A DNA stretch of 64,000 bases from Clostridium thermosuccinogenes (GTDB lineage: Bacteria > Bacillota > Clostridia > Acetivibrionales > DSM-5807). Location of the stretch: assembly GCF_002896855.1 (NCBI RefSeq), contig NZ_CP021850.1, forward strand, positions 2,133,665-2,197,664, read 5' to 3'. Both the position numbers and the translations under genes were made by a program. Positions 1 to 9,299 of this stretch are shown here, in pieces; within the stretch, counting starts at the first letter, position 1, and each line of letters begins with the position of its first letter. The notes below the pieces were generated by a model. That model was not told the DNA's origin, did no database searches, and was given only the letters and a program-made list of their open reading frames with translations.

Positions 1-1283
1 AGCGCAGCCATGGCAAATCCAAGGATTGTTATTATCTCGGTAATAGGAACTACCAGTATATTTGTCAGCAGCGATATTAGTGATATTTTATTAAAGTAAT
101 ATACGGTTATTGGAAGTACGCCAATTTGAGCCGCCAAAGTTGCAGACAGCACATCGGATATGAAGTTGGGCAAATGCAGACGGTCGATTTTAGCCTTTAT
201 CCCCTTGTTGAACAGTACGAGGGAAAGGGTAGCACCGAAAGAAAGCTGGAATCCGATGTCAAACAAGGTATTAGGATTATAAAGGAGAAGCAGTATAGCT
301 GCCAGGGATATGCCGGTGAATATATCCGAATCCCTTCTCAATATCTGACCTACCAGCACTGTAACCGCCATTATAACGGCTCTCAGCACCGACGGTGAAA
401 AGCCTGTCACATAAACAAATATCACCAGCACAGCTATCACTATGCTGTTTGCCATCCTCTGCCTCATCCCAAGCCTTTTAAAAACAAACAGCAAAGGCAT
501 GACGATAAAGGCTACATTAGCTCCGGAAACTGCCATGATATGGGTCAGCCCTGCATCGCTGAAAGCTCCCTGCACCGTTTTGTCCAGGCCTCCCCTGTAT
601 CCAATCAGCATACCGTTAAGCAGCCCGGCCTGCTGCGGAGGCAGGCTCTTTTCAATTGTGCCGATAATGCGGTTTCTAAGTGCCATTCCCACCATGGCAA
701 ACCTGGAAATGTGCTTTCCACTACCTTCTTTAATATTATTGCCGGTGGCATAGATAGTTGCCGAAACGCCCGACTGAGCCAGGTATTTTCTATAGTCAAA
801 ACCTCCGGGGTTCCTCTTTCCTTTTGGCATATTGAGGCGGCCGCTTACTTCTATTTGCCTCCCATAATCCAGCAGCTTGTTTTCCGGGCTGTTCAATGTA
901 TTGAGGAGCACCTTGCCGGATACTTTCTTTTCCTTATGATCGGTTTTAATGCTTACAGTTTTTATTATATAGCTGACCCTTGAATCCCTTATATCAGGCT
1001 CGGTAATTATGTATCCGGAAATGGTAACCTGACAGCCGGAAAATTCCTTGAATTTTTCTTCATTGGAATTATTGATGTACAGGTATTCAAAAGCGCCGAG
1101 CGAGTAAAAAATCAAGGCACCAATCATAACGTTTGCTGCTGTGGCATGCCGGGAACTGGCCAGTATGAAGATGAAGGACAGAACTGCTATTGATGCTGCG
1201 GCGATTAGGAAAGAATTGCTTAAATAAGCCACTACAATTCCAGCAATAAGTGCAACTGAAAGCAAAGACAATGGCCTTTTCAC
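1..1283 (-). CDS. comEC: ComEC/Rec2 DNA-uptake channel, N-terminal part (cut by window edge)
   Basis: Reading the minus strand from a GTG at 1283 gives an open frame to the window edge (about 427 codons). It begins with hydrophobic segments, then an N-terminal DUF4131/OB-like region with a GGFDYRKYLAQSGVSA stretch, then the Competence-domain signature GLTHIMAVSGANVAFI followed by GFSPSVLRAVIMA and several membrane helices. These are hallmarks of ComEC, the inner-membrane channel that passes single-stranded DNA in natural transformation. The C-terminal metallo-beta-lactamase-like domain would lie to the left of the window. GTG is chosen because a GAGGTGG ribosome-binding sequence sits a few bases upstream and the nearby ATG runs straight into a stop. 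Function is known for the family; competence of this organism is not shown. Confidence 0.88.
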   Translation of the reverse strand, partial: MKRPLSLLSVALIAGIVVAYLSNSFLIAAASIAVLSFIFILASSRHATAANVMIGALIFYSLGAFEYLYINNSNEEKFKEFSGCQVTISGYIITEPDIRDSRVSYIIKTVSIKTDHKEKKVSGKVLLNTLNSPENKLLDYGRQIEVSGRLNMPKGKRNPGGFDYRKYLAQSGVSATIYATGNNIKEGSGKHISRFAMVGMALRNRIIGTIEKSLPPQQAGLLNGMLIGYRGGLDKTVQGAFSDAGLTHIMAVSGANVAFIVMPLLFVFKRLGMRQRMANSIVIAVLVIFVYVTGFSPSVLRAVIMAVTVLVGQILRRDSDIFTGISLAAILLLLYNPNTLFDIGFQLSFGATLSLVLFNKGIKAKIDRLHLPNFISDVLSATLAAQIGVLPITVYYFNKISLISLLTNILVVPITEIITILGFAMAA

Positions 1284-1340
1284 ATACCACCTCTATAACA
1301 AAAAGCGCTTCCAAAAAAGAAGCGCCTAAGTCCAATATGA

Positions 1341-2252
1341 TTACAGTATCCTTCTTGCTGTCACATAACTTCTGGCATAATAGCTTTCGGAAAGGTTCGT
1401 AATGGTTACACCACTGCGTTCAGATTCAGCATGTATGAATTTCCCATTTCCTATGTAGATGCCTACATGATTTATGTAGCTGCTGGAACCAAAAAATACC
1501 AGATCGCCTATTTCCAGCTCAGATTTGCTCACTTTAGTTCCATGTTTTGCTTGATCTGCAGCTGTACGGTTCAATTTTATGCCAAAGTGCTTAAACACAT
1601 ACTGCACAAAACCTGAGCAGTCAAACCCATTGGGGCTTGTTCCTCCGTAAACATATTTCACACCCATAAATTTTTTGGCATACTCCACTATTTTTTGTCC
1701 AGTGGAAGTGCTCACATCCAATATTTTGACATCTCTTTCAGCATCTCCGCCTCTGGATGCGGCGGAAGTGTCCAATGTCAAATACTCACTGGCAACCCAT
1801 GCTGCGGTACCATCGGTAGTTTTAATTTTATACCAGTCTCCGGACTGGGTTAATACCGCAACCTTAGTTCCTTTGTGAATCTGGGATAGCACATCCGATG
1901 TTACATCCGGCTTGCTTCTTACATTCAGTACATCTACGGTGACGGTGCCTATTCCTATCGTTTTTTCCACGACATGCAAATAGTCGCCATGCACCCATCC
2001 CGTCTTGCCGTCATATGATACCTTATACCAAACGTCCGAACTGGAAAGCACATTCACTTCGGTTCCTTTTGGAAGCTTGTCCAATACTTTCGCAGAAGTA
2101 CTCGGCTCCTCCCTAAGATTGACCACACTTCCCGTGATAGTTCCTGTGTTTCCGCTGGCCTCCTCTGCGTAAGTACTAACTGTCCACAAACAAAGAGTCA
2201 GTACAAACACAGATACACTGACAAGCAATTTCTTCAAACCGGTCATCATCAT
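1341..2252 (-). CDS. SH3b-SH3b-NlpC/P60 cell-wall endopeptidase, secreted
   Basis: A 303-residue protein with a signal peptide (about residues 1-29, ending near STYAEE), two bacterial SH3 domains (about 38-95 and 101-160, each with VVNLR/VLNVRS and GWVxxxYL motifs) and a C-terminal NlpC/P60 domain (about 184-303). The catalytic Cys is C212 in FDCSGF; the His is H262 in NHVGIYIG, with H274 as a further polar partner. Family members cut peptidoglycan stem peptides (typically gamma-D-Glu-diamino acid bonds) outside the cell. An AGGAGG site precedes three consecutive ATG codons, so the exact start among 2252, 2249 and 2246 is open. A c-di-AMP riboswitch lies upstream, as is common for wall hydrolase genes. 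A second, related gene lies at the right window edge. Confidence 0.93.
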   Translation of the reverse strand: MMMTGLKKLLVSVSVFVLTLCLWTVSTYAEEASGNTGTITGSVVNLREEPSTSAKVLDKLPKGTEVNVLSSSDVWYKVSYDGKTGWVHGDYLHVVEKTIGIGTVTVDVLNVRSKPDVTSDVLSQIHKGTKVAVLTQSGDWYKIKTTDGTAAWVASEYLTLDTSAASRGGDAERDVKILDVSTSTGQKIVEYAKKFMGVKYVYGGTSPNGFDCSGFVQYVFKHFGIKLNRTAADQAKHGTKVSKSELEIGDLVFFGSSSYINHVGIYIGNGKFIHAESERSGVTITNLSESYYARSYVTARRIL

Positions 2253-2263
2253 CTGTCCTCCTA

Positions 2264-2560
2264 TTGGCTTCCGAAGTTAGCTGTCGGGCTCGGGTATAGG
2301 ACACACCCCTACCAGACCGGAAATTTCCCATAAGCGAGAAACATTATACACGGAAAATGCGATCATATCAGGAAAATGAATCAAATATGATTAAGCATAA
2401 TTTTCAGCGATATGCCATATATTATATTAGCCGTTCCTCCTATGGCATCGCTGTTCATCCGTTGTTTCCCACTTGGTGTATAACCTATAGTCTGGATTCA
2501 CCCCAAAAATCTGGTTCCTCCGTAACCCATTAACAGGGATTCAGCCACTTTTTGATTTTT
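2264..2560 (-). promoter_or_regulatory. c-di-AMP riboswitch (ydaO-yuaA type)
   Basis: Read on the minus strand, the leader of the NlpC/P60 gene contains the conserved 5' block GGAGGAACCA followed by TTGGGGTGAATCC (about 2495-2525). Close to the gene it has CCCGAGCCCGACAGCTAAC with a UUCGGAAGCC end (about 2264-2300). Both blocks match the ydaO/c-di-AMP aptamer core. A variable insertion makes the element about 290 nt. Family knowledge: these are usually OFF switches for wall-remodelling and potassium genes when c-di-AMP is high. I did not find a clear terminator, so the mode of control is open. Confidence 0.85.
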
Positions 2561-2571
2561 CTTCCACAAAC

Positions 2572-2600
2572 ATTATACCTTTAAGAAAAAAAATTGTCAA
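2572..2600 (-). promoter_or_regulatory. Sigma-A promoter for the riboswitch/NlpC transcript
   Basis: On the minus strand, TTGACA (2595-2600) and TATAAT (2572-2577) are separated by exactly 17 bases. This places transcription start just before the aptamer. Both hexamers are perfect consensus. Confidence 0.85.
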
Positions 2601-2754
2601 ACTTTAGATAAGAAATATTTCCAAGAATTATTTTAAATTAACTCGTTGTGCAAGCTTTTTCGAAAAAGGAACTCCAAGCCAAATGGAAAGAATCGATATC
2701 AAACAATAAATGGTATATTATGGTAGCTGCCAGGGTATATTTACGTGGTTGATT

Positions 2755-3522
2755 TCAAATCAGGAGCATATCAGTAAGCTCCCGGGCGTTTATAATGGCT
2801 TTCCCGATAGGGTGGTTGTTGAAAGCAACCAATGTTATGGAGGACATCTTCTCCATCTCTTTTATCCTTGGAACCCACTCCATCAGTTCATCCTTGCTAT
2901 ACAAATAGTTATACCTGTCGGAACCCTCGCTCCCATACCATTTCTGAGCATTCCTCCCATGCATGCGCAAGTAGGAAATCCTGGAGGTTACTGCCGTGAC
3001 ATTCTTTATAAGGCCTTTTATATCCGGTTCATCTACACAAACATATCCCAGTCCTTCCTTTTTGAGAAACTGCATTGTCTCCGATCTTATCCATTCCCGG
3101 TTTCTGAACTCTATTACCACTTCGATGTTCTCAAACCACTCTTTAAGCCTTTTGAGGTGTTCCATATTTTTCTCGTTATAGTGGAAGGAATACGGAAACT
3201 GGGCCAGCAGGCAAGTGAGTTTTCCGCTCTCAATAAGAGGTAAAAGGGCATAATTAAACTGCTGTGCTTCCAAAGCTCCGGCACTCCGTTCATGGGTGAA
3301 TCCTCCGAAGAGCTTTACCGCAAATTTGAAGCCATCGGGGGTTTTTTTATTAAGGCTTTCAAACAATTGAAGCCTGGGCATGTGATAATAAGTCGAATTC
3401 ACCTCAGTGAAATTAAAATGCTGCGAATAATACTCCAGCATGTATGAATCCTTTATTCCTTCAGGGTAAAAGGGTCCTATCCAGTCTTTGTATGAGTAGC
3501 CCGATGTGCCGATATATATCAT
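2755..3522 (-). CDS. DUF72 (YecE) family protein
   Basis: A 255-residue protein starting MIYIGTSGYSYKDWIGPFYP, the typical opening of DUF72 (YecE-like) TIM-barrel proteins. Other family motifs are FNFTEVNSTYYHMP, VVIEFRNREWI and TSRISYLRMHGRN. The start at 3522 is preferred over an upstream ATG at 3561 because AGGAGG sits 8 bases before it and the family begins at this point. The biochemical role of DUF72 is not established; a nuclease or Fe-S link has been discussed for the family. It appears monocistronic, with no partner gene nearby that suggests a pathway. Confidence 0.87.
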   Translation of the reverse strand: MIYIGTSGYSYKDWIGPFYPEGIKDSYMLEYYSQHFNFTEVNSTYYHMPRLQLFESLNKKTPDGFKFAVKLFGGFTHERSAGALEAQQFNYALLPLIESGKLTCLLAQFPYSFHYNEKNMEHLKRLKEWFENIEVVIEFRNREWIRSETMQFLKKEGLGYVCVDEPDIKGLIKNVTAVTSRISYLRMHGRNAQKWYGSEGSDRYNYLYSKDELMEWVPRIKEMEKMSSITLVAFNNHPIGKAIINARELTDMLLI

Positions 3523-3696
3523 GTCCTTTACCTCCTCATAATCATATGACTTAAATATCATAGTTTATACTGCTTGTCAACAGTTGTAAACCTCAGTTTT
3601 TAGTATTAATTTCCTATTAATTTTTTTGTTTATAATCTCTTAACCTGGGTAGATATATATCGTACAGCAATATACAAAGTTCTTACCCACAAAATA

Positions 3697-3925
3697 ATGC
3701 AGCAGATTTGCAGGAATATTTGCAGTACAAGTTCGAAACAGTACATGCAGCAAGGATTAGCAGAAATGCATACAGCAGCAGTTTTTAAGAAGATTTGCAG
3801 CAGAAGTTCGAAGAGTAATATGCATCAGAGGTATTCAGCAATATTTCAGAAGAAGTTGCAAAAGTACATGCATCAGTTGTTTTAGTAATATTTGCAGCAG
3901 AAGCCTGTAAAAACATATGCATCAG
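3697..3925. repeat. Degenerate ~48-nt tandem repeats rich in TGCAGCAG/TGCATCAG
   Basis: Four units each begin ATGCAKCAG: 3697 (48 nt), 3745 (75 nt, apparently enlarged by an inserted piece), 3820 (48 nt) and 3868 (about 49 nt), with a last partial start near 3917. Shared inner words include AATATTTGCAG, AGAAGTT/CAAGTTCGAA and AAAGTAC. The units are diverged. They sit between the DUF72 gene and the argS terminator. A short ORF runs through them on the plus strand but has no RBS and is composed of the repeat itself. Confidence 0.6.
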
Positions 3926-3932
3926 AAACTAG

Positions 3933-3966
3933 ACAGCCGATATCCGTTTTTTCGGATACCGGCTGT
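3933..3966 (-). terminator. argS terminator hairpin
   Basis: ACAGCCGATATCCG and CGGATACCGGCTGT form a near-perfect 14-bp stem 14 nt beyond the argS stop. The T-tract on the minus strand is weak (CTAGTTT), so termination efficiency is uncertain. Confidence 0.65.
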
Positions 3967-3979
3967 TTGGCTTTATTGG

Positions 3980-5680
3980 TCATACTCTTTCCGGAGCGCT
4001 CAATCCAATCAGCTTCAAACCATTGGACAGTGTTATCCTTGTTGCTGCCACCAATGCAAGGCGTGCTTTTCTGAGTTCCTGATCCTCCACCAGAATGGAA
4101 TGCTCATGATAAAAACGGTTGAAATCCTGGGCTACATCCACGAGATACCGGGTTATCACCGAAGGTTCCAGGTCGTTCATTGCCTGAATTACCTTTTCCG
4201 GGAACTGATACAGGGTTTTTACCAACTGATATTCTTCCTTTGTACTGAGCAGTTCCGCATTAAACTCGGAAGAAGGCTCCATGCCCGCTTTGTTAAGCAC
4301 GCTGCAGGTTCTGGCATGGGTATACTGCACATATGGTCCGGTCTCTCCGTCAAAATTAAGCGCTTCGTCCCAAGTAAAAGAAACGTCCTTTATGCGGTTG
4401 TTGCTCAAGTCACTGAATATTACTGCGCCAACGCCTATTTCCCGGGCAGTTTCATCTTTGTTTTCCATATTCGGGCTTTTTTCCTCGATTATTTCCCGTG
4501 TTTTTTTGATGGCTTCATTCAGTATGTCTTCCAGCAGCACTACTTTTCCTTTTCGGGTTGCCAGTTTCTCACCACCCAGGCTCACTATACCGAAAGGCAC
4601 ATGAATCAGGTTTTTAGCCCACGGGTATCCCATAAGCTCGATAACTTTAAACCACTGCTGGAAATGCAGACTTTGACTGGCGCCTGTCACATAAATGCAC
4701 TTGTCAAAATCATAAGTGTTCTTTCTGTATATGGCTGCGGTTATATCCCTTGTCGCATATAAGGTGCTTCCGTCCTTTTTAAGAATTATGCACGGAGGCA
4801 TTCCATATTCCTCAAGGTCTACAATCTGCGCTCCTTCGCTTTCTTTTAGAAGATTCTTCTGCTTAAGCTCCTCTACGGTGGCATCCATCTTATCATTGTA
4901 GAAGCTCTCTCCTGCATAGGAATCAAAGGATACACCCAGTACCTTGTAAACTCTGTCAAACTCTTTGAGGCTTATATCCTTAAACCACTTCCACAATTCC
5001 AAGGCTTCCTGGTCTCCCCGCTCCATTTTTGTAAACCAGGCTCTCGCTTCATCATCCAGTTCCGGATTTTTTTCCGCCTCATCGTGGAATCTGACATATA
5101 AGGCCATAAGCTCCTTTATCTGATCTTTCTCTACCTTTTCCCTGCTGCCCCATTTCTTATATGCAACGATAAGCTTGCCGAACTGTGTACCCCAGTCTCC
5201 GAGATGGTTTACACCCACACAATTGTATCCCATGAACTCAAATATCTTATACAGGGAGTTACCTATCACCGTCGAACGGAGATGGCCTACATGAAAAGGC
5301 TTTGCAATATTGGGCGCCGAATAATCTATAACAACGGTTTTGCCCTTGCCGACATCCTGCGAGCCATACTTATCCTTTTCTTTTATCGCGCTTTCCAGCA
5401 CTTCCTTGATAAAGGCGCTTTTAATAAAGAATATATTGAGATAGCCGGATACGGCTTCAACCTTATCTATGTATTCGGAAACCTGAAGCTTTTCTGCCAG
5501 TTCCTGAGCGATCTGTACGGGAGATCTCCTCATGATTTTGCTGAGTTTAAAACACGGTAGGGCCAGATCACCCATTTCGGGGTTCGGAGGCAGTTCCAGT
5601 ATGTCAAATATTTGCTGGGAATCCAAGGGTTCTATTATGTTGTCCAGCACGTCAGCAACAGCTTTTTTAAAGTTAAGCAT
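3980..5680 (-). CDS. argS: Arginyl-tRNA synthetase
   Basis: A 566-residue class I aminoacyl-tRNA synthetase that charges tRNA-Arg. It shows the N-terminal Add-1 domain, the HIGH-type motif in KPFHVGHLRSTVIGN, HLGDWGTQFGKLI, and LATRKGKVVLLEDIL where the KMSKS loop lies (ArgRS often has a degenerate KMSKS). The C-terminal DALR anticodon-binding domain ends in LKLIGLSAPERV. Length is normal for the family. An AGAGGTG site precedes the ATG. It stands alone, with a hairpin terminator downstream. No T-box was found in its leader. Confidence 0.97.
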   Translation of the reverse strand: MLNFKKAVADVLDNIIEPLDSQQIFDILELPPNPEMGDLALPCFKLSKIMRRSPVQIAQELAEKLQVSEYIDKVEAVSGYLNIFFIKSAFIKEVLESAIKEKDKYGSQDVGKGKTVVIDYSAPNIAKPFHVGHLRSTVIGNSLYKIFEFMGYNCVGVNHLGDWGTQFGKLIVAYKKWGSREKVEKDQIKELMALYVRFHDEAEKNPELDDEARAWFTKMERGDQEALELWKWFKDISLKEFDRVYKVLGVSFDSYAGESFYNDKMDATVEELKQKNLLKESEGAQIVDLEEYGMPPCIILKKDGSTLYATRDITAAIYRKNTYDFDKCIYVTGASQSLHFQQWFKVIELMGYPWAKNLIHVPFGIVSLGGEKLATRKGKVVLLEDILNEAIKKTREIIEEKSPNMENKDETAREIGVGAVIFSDLSNNRIKDVSFTWDEALNFDGETGPYVQYTHARTCSVLNKAGMEPSSEFNAELLSTKEEYQLVKTLYQFPEKVIQAMNDLEPSVITRYLVDVAQDFNRFYHEHSILVEDQELRKARLALVAATRITLSNGLKLIGLSAPERV

Positions 5681-5852
5681 TATAGTAACACCTCTGTCAA
5701 TTCTATGTAGAATTAATTTTAATTAAACAAAGCAGTTGTCCATTAAACCAGCTCAGTTTATTTACATATTTATGTTTTTAATCTTTTCACAATATAATAC
5801 CATATAAATAAAAAAAAGAACAGGAGTATGAAGGAAAAATTGCACAAAAATA

Positions 5853-5902
5853 AGCTCCCTTAGCATAAACAGTCTTTTAAACTGACTTATGCCAAGAGAG
5901 CT
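5853..5902 (-). terminator. Terminator after the alpha-mannosidase gene
   Basis: AGCTCCCTTAGCATAAACAGT pairs imperfectly with ACTGACTTATGCCAAGAGAGCT. On the minus strand the stem is followed by TATTTTTGTGCAATTTTT, which suits a rho-independent terminator about 55 nt past the gene. Confidence 0.7.
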
Positions 5903-5957
5903 GTAAAATTATGGGGATCTTTATGCCGATTTACATTACATAAACCGGCTCATGGAG

Positions 5958-8900
5958 TTATATTGATATCTTGAATGTCTTGATCTCATAAGGCTTGATG
6001 CTGAACTTGAAGCTGTTGCCGTCAGTTGCAACTTCGCTTATGTTGTTCTCCAGGAGGTCGCATTCCCATACCTTGGAAACATTCTTGAAGAATTTCAGAG
6101 TTACATCCGACCTTCTGTTATAGCACTCGTAAAGCCTTACAATCATTTCGTCTCCTTTTTCTGCCTTCTTCACAACCTCTACTACAACATTTTCCTTGTC
6201 AACGCTAAGGAGTGAGAATTCCACCGGCAGACTACCCTTATGGGCATCTTCAACCTTCGCATATACAGGGCAGTTGAGCTCATAAGCCATCTTTACTGTA
6301 CCGGCATCCTTCCAGTCTCCGGCATGAGGATAAATGGAATAAGTGAATTCATGCATTTCCCTGTCAGCATCCACGTTAGGACTGGTTGCTGATTTAAGCA
6401 GAGTGAGCCTCATGACACCGTCTTTTATGTCATGTCCGTATTTGCAGTCGTTAAGCAAGCTCACGCCATAGCCGTCTTCCGACAGGTCTGCCCATTTGTG
6501 AGCGCATACCTCAAACCTTGCATAATCCCAGCTGGTATTCCAATGTGTAGGTCTTTCAACATTTCCGTACTGTATTTCATAGGTTGCCTTATCGGAATGA
6601 ACATCTACCGGGAAAGCAGCTTTCAGAAGCACCTGCTTTTCCTTCCAGTCGATAACATTGGCAAAATCTATTCTTGGAATATCGCTGTATACATGCATAT
6701 ATTGTGTGATTGTTGAATCCAGGAACTTCCTTGTTACTTTCAGGGTAGTCCTTACAGGGCCGTTTTCAACGAGTTCCACGCTCTGAACATCATTTACTTC
6801 CCACATTTTCTCCTGGTAGTAAATGTTTATATCCCAAGCATCGAAATTGTGTGGCTTATCTTCAAAGGCCTGGAGTACGTTTGCCCTCTGTCCTTCCTTC
6901 AACACTTCCCTGTTGTTCACCTTGTCATAGATGGAAGTGATGTTGAGCTGTTCATCCAGCTTCACATCGAAATACTTGTTGCTGAAGCCATTCTTGTCTG
7001 CAACTACAGGACTTGCTGCGTTGGCATTTCCCGATGCTTTGGAGATCTTAAATGCCTTGTATCCCTTAGCAGGAATATTCTCTGCCAGGAAGATCACCTT
7101 TTTGCGGCCTGCTTCATCTTTTCCAGTACCGCAAACAATCTGGCTCGGCATAACCTTTCCGTTGTAATCGCTTATTTCTATGTTTTCATAACCCTCAGGC
7201 AAATCGAACTCAACTATATCTGTCCTGTCATAGCTCAATGTGTTGAACGCCACAACTGACTTTTCCTTAAGGTCGATGCTGCCGGCGATACCGCATAAAG
7301 CCTTATCCACAAGCTGCTTTCCTTCATCCAGTATTCTGAGGTAATCCTTCTGTGAATCCTCATAAACCTCTTTAATTGATGAACCGGGCAGGATATCATG
7401 GAACTGGTTCAGAAGTATGGTCTCCCAACCACCGTTGAGTTCCTTAGCAGGGTATTCCGGCGCACCTGCCGCAGCCTGGTTTATAACTGACAGAAGCTCT
7501 GCATTCTGATAGAGGAACTCGCTCTTTCTGTTGTACTTCTTATTTCTGGCCATGGAAGTATAAGTACCTCTGTGGTACTCGAGATAAAGCTCTCCTACCC
7601 ATTTAGGCAGCCTTCTGTTGCCGGACACCTTCTTTTCCAGCCTTTTAAAATAGTCCAGGGATTTACCCATCTGAACTTTCGGACATCCGGGTATTCCTTT
7701 TTCCATCCTTCTTGCATTCTCGAGCATTTCCTTGGTCGGTCCGCCGCCTCCGTCACCATATCCGAAGGAAATGAGGACGTCATTGTTTATATCCTTCTGC
7801 TGGTATCTGTCCCAAGCGCCTTTTACCTGGCTGGGTTTAATATCTCCATTATAGGTGGTGAAATGGTCATTAAGCTTGAAACCCGCATCCTTAGTGGTAA
7901 TAAAATGGGTCAATATTTCAGTTCCGTCCATACCTTTCCACATGAAGGTATCATATGGCACCTTGTTGTATTCGTTCCAGCTTATTTTGGTAGTCATGAA
8001 ATAATCAATGCCGGATTTCTTGAGAATCTGGGGCAGTGCAGCACTGTATCCGAAAACGTCGGGGAGCCAGAGCACTTTGCTCTTTATGCCGAACTCTTCT
8101 TCGAAGAAGCGTGTGCCGAAAAGTACCTGCCTTACCAGGGACTCACCGGATGAGAGGTTACAGTCTGCTTCAAGCCACATGGCTCCTTCCGGTTCCCAGC
8201 GGCCTTCGGCAATCATTTTCTTGATCTCCTCATACAGTTCCGGATGATCTTCCTTCACGAACTTGTAAAGCTGAGGCTGGCTGGACATGAATATATATTC
8301 AGGATATTGCTTCATGAGGTTTATAACGGTTGAGAAGCTCCTTGCAGCTTTTTCCCTGGTCTGGGATACAGTCCAGAGCCATGCTACGTCTATGTGGGTA
8401 TGTCCTACACAGGTAGCTATTACATCATCTACTCCGCAATACTTCTTGTAAAATTCGCTGTCCAGATAAGCATCAGCTTCCAGGACTGACTTATTGAATT
8501 CCGGTGAATGCGGCTTTCTCAAGTCAAGCATATTGATTGCATCATTCAGATAATTCAATATGTCAATACGCCTTTTATCCTGGCTATCCTGAAGGAGTGC
8601 TATATCAAGAGGCACCTTTATATCGTAGTACAGCTTTTCCACATTCCTGTCAAGCACTGCAAGCTGTGTTTCCAGCAGTGAAAGGGAATCTTCCATTCCT
8701 GAGTATGCATGAAGAGCTATCTTGTATTTATCACCACTTTTTGCCTTTTCCGTTATCACAATCTGGCGGTGGTTGACGTCAAGACCCTGGATGAGCTTTC
8801 CGTTGAGGTAGATCAGAAACTGTGGGTTTGTAGCATCCCATGCTTTTTCTTTTCCTGTCTTGATTTCAAAAACGACAGTTTTGCCATCAAATCTGTCAGG

Positions 8901-9119
8901 TATTACCACATCTGTCCTGAACCAGTAGTGGATATCTCTTCCTCCCCAGCGTTCTCCTGCAGTGAAAGTGTCCCAGGAAGAGTCATCGAGATCTACCTGC
9001 TCTCCCCCTTTGAAGTTTCCCTGCTTCATTTTGTATGAGGGAATCTTCTCAGTGTCAGGGTATATGTATCCGGACAACTCATGGAGGATTCTCTTTATCC
9101 TTTCCTCTGTAAAATACAT
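5958..9119 (-). CDS. GH38 alpha-mannosidase
   Basis: A 1053-residue glycoside hydrolase family 38 enzyme. The zinc-binding signature HTHID is at residues 240-244 (GHTHIDVAWLWT). The catalytic nucleophile is predicted as D354 in WLPDVFGYSAALPQI. The downstream half holds the middle helical domain and beta-sandwich domains (EFTYSIYPHAGDW, FSLLSVDKENVVVEV). There is no signal peptide, so it probably acts in the cytoplasm on imported manno-oligosaccharides or glycan fragments. A GAAAGGAG site precedes the ATG. An AraC-family regulator is encoded next upstream on the same strand and may control it. The precise substrate linkage cannot be read from the sequence. Confidence 0.93.
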   Translation of the reverse strand: MYFTEERIKRILHELSGYIYPDTEKIPSYKMKQGNFKGGEQVDLDDSSWDTFTAGERWGGRDIHYWFRTDVVIPDRFDGKTVVFEIKTGKEKAWDATNPQFLIYLNGKLIQGLDVNHRQIVITEKAKSGDKYKIALHAYSGMEDSLSLLETQLAVLDRNVEKLYYDIKVPLDIALLQDSQDKRRIDILNYLNDAINMLDLRKPHSPEFNKSVLEADAYLDSEFYKKYCGVDDVIATCVGHTHIDVAWLWTVSQTREKAARSFSTVINLMKQYPEYIFMSSQPQLYKFVKEDHPELYEEIKKMIAEGRWEPEGAMWLEADCNLSSGESLVRQVLFGTRFFEEEFGIKSKVLWLPDVFGYSAALPQILKKSGIDYFMTTKISWNEYNKVPYDTFMWKGMDGTEILTHFITTKDAGFKLNDHFTTYNGDIKPSQVKGAWDRYQQKDINNDVLISFGYGDGGGGPTKEMLENARRMEKGIPGCPKVQMGKSLDYFKRLEKKVSGNRRLPKWVGELYLEYHRGTYTSMARNKKYNRKSEFLYQNAELLSVINQAAAGAPEYPAKELNGGWETILLNQFHDILPGSSIKEVYEDSQKDYLRILDEGKQLVDKALCGIAGSIDLKEKSVVAFNTLSYDRTDIVEFDLPEGYENIEISDYNGKVMPSQIVCGTGKDEAGRKKVIFLAENIPAKGYKAFKISKASGNANAASPVVADKNGFSNKYFDVKLDEQLNITSIYDKVNNREVLKEGQRANVLQAFEDKPHNFDAWDINIYYQEKMWEVNDVQSVELVENGPVRTTLKVTRKFLDSTITQYMHVYSDIPRIDFANVIDWKEKQVLLKAAFPVDVHSDKATYEIQYGNVERPTHWNTSWDYARFEVCAHKWADLSEDGYGVSLLNDCKYGHDIKDGVMRLTLLKSATSPNVDADREMHEFTYSIYPHAGDWKDAGTVKMAYELNCPVYAKVEDAHKGSLPVEFSLLSVDKENVVVEVVKKAEKGDEMIVRLYECYNRRSDVTLKFFKNVSKVWECDLLENNISEVATDGNSFKFSIKPYEIKTFKISI

Positions 9120-9299
9120 GTTTATTCTCCTTTCTATATCTTACTTATGATTTAATAGCAATCTGATTCAAAGCAAAAAATCATAAGATGTTGACCGCGA
9201 AGTATTTTTATGCAATCTACAAACATAACCTCGCTAGTTATTATTATATAGTATGGTCTGAAAGTCTAAATTCTAAAAATGGACTATTCTTTAATATTT

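Noticed and set aside
3697-3885. 62-codon ORF rich in Met-Gln-Gln and Cys-Ser through the 48-nt repeats
   Set aside because: No ribosome-binding site, composition dictated by the repeat, and the later units contain stops in the same frame.
4281-4604. Long plus-strand ORF inside argS, and many like it inside alaS, csm1, recJ and the mannosidase
   Set aside because: Antisense shadows of strongly supported genes without RBS or family motifs.
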